Origin: Pyxidicoccus xibeiensis
Lineage (GTDB): Bacteria; Myxococcota; Myxococcia; Myxococcales; Myxococcaceae
DNA length: 64,000 nt
Direction: 5' to 3'
NCBI RefSeq assembly: GCF_024198175.1
Contig: NZ_JAJVKV010000017.1
Coordinates: 62,001-126,000, forward strand
A program made the translations under genes and the position numbers. The notes under the pieces were generated by a model. The model was not told the origin of the DNA. It worked only from the letters and a program-made list of their open reading frames with translations, and did not search any database. The stretch's first letter is position 1. Each line of letters begins with the position of its first letter. Of the stretch, positions 62,637 through 64,000 are shown piece after piece.

Positions 62637-63245
62637 ATGAACCCCCGCCGACTGCTTCTGTCCGCCTGCCTCGTCGCCACGCTCGCCGCGTGCGGAGGTC
62701 CTCGCGCCTATACGCGCGGGACGTACGAGGACCCCAACACCATCGAGATGCTGTCGGACCGCTTCAACGAGAACGACCTGCAGCTCATCGCCAAGAAGAT
62801 GGCGGAGTCGCTGGCCGCCTCGCCGCGCTTCGCGCAGGCCCGTCCGGATGGCTCGCTGCCCATCGTCCTGGTGGGCAAGCTGAAGAACAGCACCTCCGAG
62901 CACGTCGACATGCGCTCGCTGGGCGACAAGATTCAGACGGCGCTCGCCCAGACGGGCCGCTTCGCGCTGGTGGACCAGGCCGCGCGCCAGGACATCGCCG
63001 AGGAGTACGAGTACCAGCAGTCCGGCTACGTGGACCCCAACGCCGCCAAGGGCCCGGGGCAGCAGACGTCGGTGGACTTCCTGATGACGGGCGACCTCGC
63101 CTCCATCATCCAGGAGGTCGGCAACGACAAGCTCGTCTACTACAAGATGACGGCCAAGCTGAGCAACGTGAAGACCGGCCTCATCGAGTGGACGGACGAG
63201 AAGCAGATCCGCAAGAAGTTCGAGAAGCGCAGCGTCGGCTGGTAG
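62637..63245 (+). CDS. LpoB-type penicillin-binding-protein activator lipoprotein
   Basis: This 202-aa lipoprotein (lipobox LAAC) has the LpoB/COG3417 pattern: YEDPNTIEMLSDRFNENDLQ, PIVLVGKLKNSTSEHVDM, LGDKIQTALAQTGRFALVDQ, and DFLMTGDLASIIQ with the end GLIEWTDEKQIRK. LpoB spans the periplasm and activates the synthase PBP1b in enterobacteria; here the target is unknown. AGGAG lies upstream of the ATG. Confidence 0.88.
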   Translation: MNPRRLLLSACLVATLAACGGPRAYTRGTYEDPNTIEMLSDRFNENDLQLIAKKMAESLAASPRFAQARPDGSLPIVLVGKLKNSTSEHVDMRSLGDKIQTALAQTGRFALVDQAARQDIAEEYEYQQSGYVDPNAAKGPGQQTSVDFLMTGDLASIIQEVGNDKLVYYKMTAKLSNVKTGLIEWTDEKQIRKKFEKRSVGW

Positions 63246-63282
63246 CAGGCTGACGGTGTCCGCTCCGCGAAGGTCCTCCTCC

Positions 63283-64000
63283 ATGGCTTCCTCCCCACCC
63301 CGCCCGGCGCGACTGACCGGGTGGGGCGGGCTCGCGCTCGCGAGCCTGCTCCTCCTGTCTGGCTGCGCCGGTGACTACGTGGCGCGTACGCGAGGCGTGC
63401 GCGCGGCGTACCAGTCCGAGAACTACCCGGACGCGCTGGAAGCGCTGGACTCGGCCGCGAAGGAGGGCGTGGAGAAGGACCGGCTGCTGGTCCTGCTGGA
63501 CAAGGGCATGGTGCTGCACGCCGCCCGGAAGTGGGCGGAGAGCAACGCCGTGCTGGAGGAGGCCGAGAAGCTGGCCGACCAGCTCGACGCCGTGTCCGTC
63601 TCCGAGGAGGCCGGGGCGCTCGTCACCAACGAGCGCCAGCGCGCGTACCGGGGGGAGGACTTCGAGAAGCTGATGATCTCCGTCATCCAGGCGCTCAACT
63701 ACGCCGAGCTGGGCGAGGCCGAGAGCGCGATGGTGGAGGTGCGCCAGGTCAACGAGCGCCTGGAGAAGATGGTCGTCGACGAGAAGAAGCCGTACCAGCA
63801 GCTCGCCGTCGCGCGCTACCTGGCCGGCGTCATCCGCGAGGACCAGCGGGACTGGGACTCGGCGTACATCGACTACGCGAAGGCGTACGAGCTGGAGCCG
63901 CACCTGGGCGACCTGGTGGAGCCCCTGCTGCGGCTGGCGAAGCTGGCGGGCCGGGACGACGCCTACGCCGACCTGAAGGCGAAGCACCCGGGCGTGCCGC
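63283..64000 (+). CDS. TPR-like lipoprotein (COG3014-type), 3' truncated by window edge
   Basis: ATG at 63283 after AAGG. The lipobox LLSGC heads a helical-repeat protein (YQSENYPDALEALDSAA, LMISVIQALNYAELGEAE, YLAGVIREDQRDWDSAY). At least 239 codons are visible and no stop is reached. COG3014-type lipoproteins often neighbour LpoB genes, as here. Fourth gene of the operon. Confidence 0.85.
   Translation, partial: MASSPPRPARLTGWGGLALASLLLLSGCAGDYVARTRGVRAAYQSENYPDALEALDSAAKEGVEKDRLLVLLDKGMVLHAARKWAESNAVLEEAEKLADQLDAVSVSEEAGALVTNERQRAYRGEDFEKLMISVIQALNYAELGEAESAMVEVRQVNERLEKMVVDEKKPYQQLAVARYLAGVIREDQRDWDSAYIDYAKAYELEPHLGDLVEPLLRLAKLAGRDDAYADLKAKHPGVP

Overview
The window is about 64 kb of very GC-rich DNA with the gene content of a myxobacterium (Myxococcus/Corallococcus/Pyxidicoccus type). 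This is inferred from many lipoproteins and PEGA-domain proteins, a eukaryotic-type Ser/Thr kinase with PEGA repeats, an AgmX/GltJ-like zinc-ribbon–GYF–TonB-like protein, PilZ and two-component proteins, a membrane-anchored FtsY, and frequent GTG/TTG starts. The high GC content produces long antisense shadow ORFs almost everywhere; these were left out. About 63 genes are supported, plus one RNA gene (rnpB). No tRNA, rRNA, insertion sequence, prophage or CRISPR array was seen.

Layout. 1–9.1 kb: PEGA and lipoprotein envelope genes, D-Ala-D-Ala ligase, a processive family-2 glycosyltransferase with a good promoter, and an M1-type peptidase. 9.2–16 kb: an AHSA1/SRPBCC protein, ftsY, rnpB (minus strand), a CPBP protease coupled to an ArsR-like regulator, a P-loop protein, and zinc-ribbon protein plus RNase HI. 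16–23.6 kb: an amicyanin-like cupredoxin lipoprotein, a FYDLN-acid protein, the GltJ-like protein, an MFS transporter, and an operon of two secreted ComEC-type metallo-beta-lactamase-fold hydrolases with a DUF3006 protein. 23.7–39 kb: a nucleoside-scavenging region with deoC, a DksA-like protein, a phosphopentose/hexose mutase, a BMP-type nucleoside ABC transporter (lipoprotein, double ATPase, two permeases, all overlapping), pyrimidine-nucleoside phosphorylase, cytidine deaminase and an amidohydrolase. It is interrupted by an outer-membrane protein, a degenerate histidine kinase, a SET protein and a PilZ protein. 39–49 kb: a sensor kinase, a pspA operon with an unusual solute-binding-like partner, signal peptidase I opposite a ten-cysteine secreted peptide, and a four-gene Lol/MacB-type ABC operon. 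49–59.3 kb: a Ser/Thr kinase with an AAA ATPase, an L,D-transpeptidase, a lytic transglycosylase with three LysM domains, and a tetrahaem/metallophosphatase-like lipoprotein coupled to a response regulator. 59.4–64 kb: an MscS channel and an LpoB-type lipoprotein operon running off the end.

Functionally, most of the window concerns the cell envelope (peptidoglycan precursor, remodelling and activation, lipoprotein handling, mechanosensing, PspA stress) and uptake and breakdown of nucleosides. The latter would suit a predatory or saprophytic lifestyle, though that link is inference. The least ordinary items are the degenerate kinase with both phosphotransfer residues replaced, a 60-bp tandem repeat inserted in frame in an ABC ATPase linker, a likely CTG start overlapping a stop codon, the twin secreted ComEC-like hydrolases, the PspA-linked operon, and the Cys-rich peptide.
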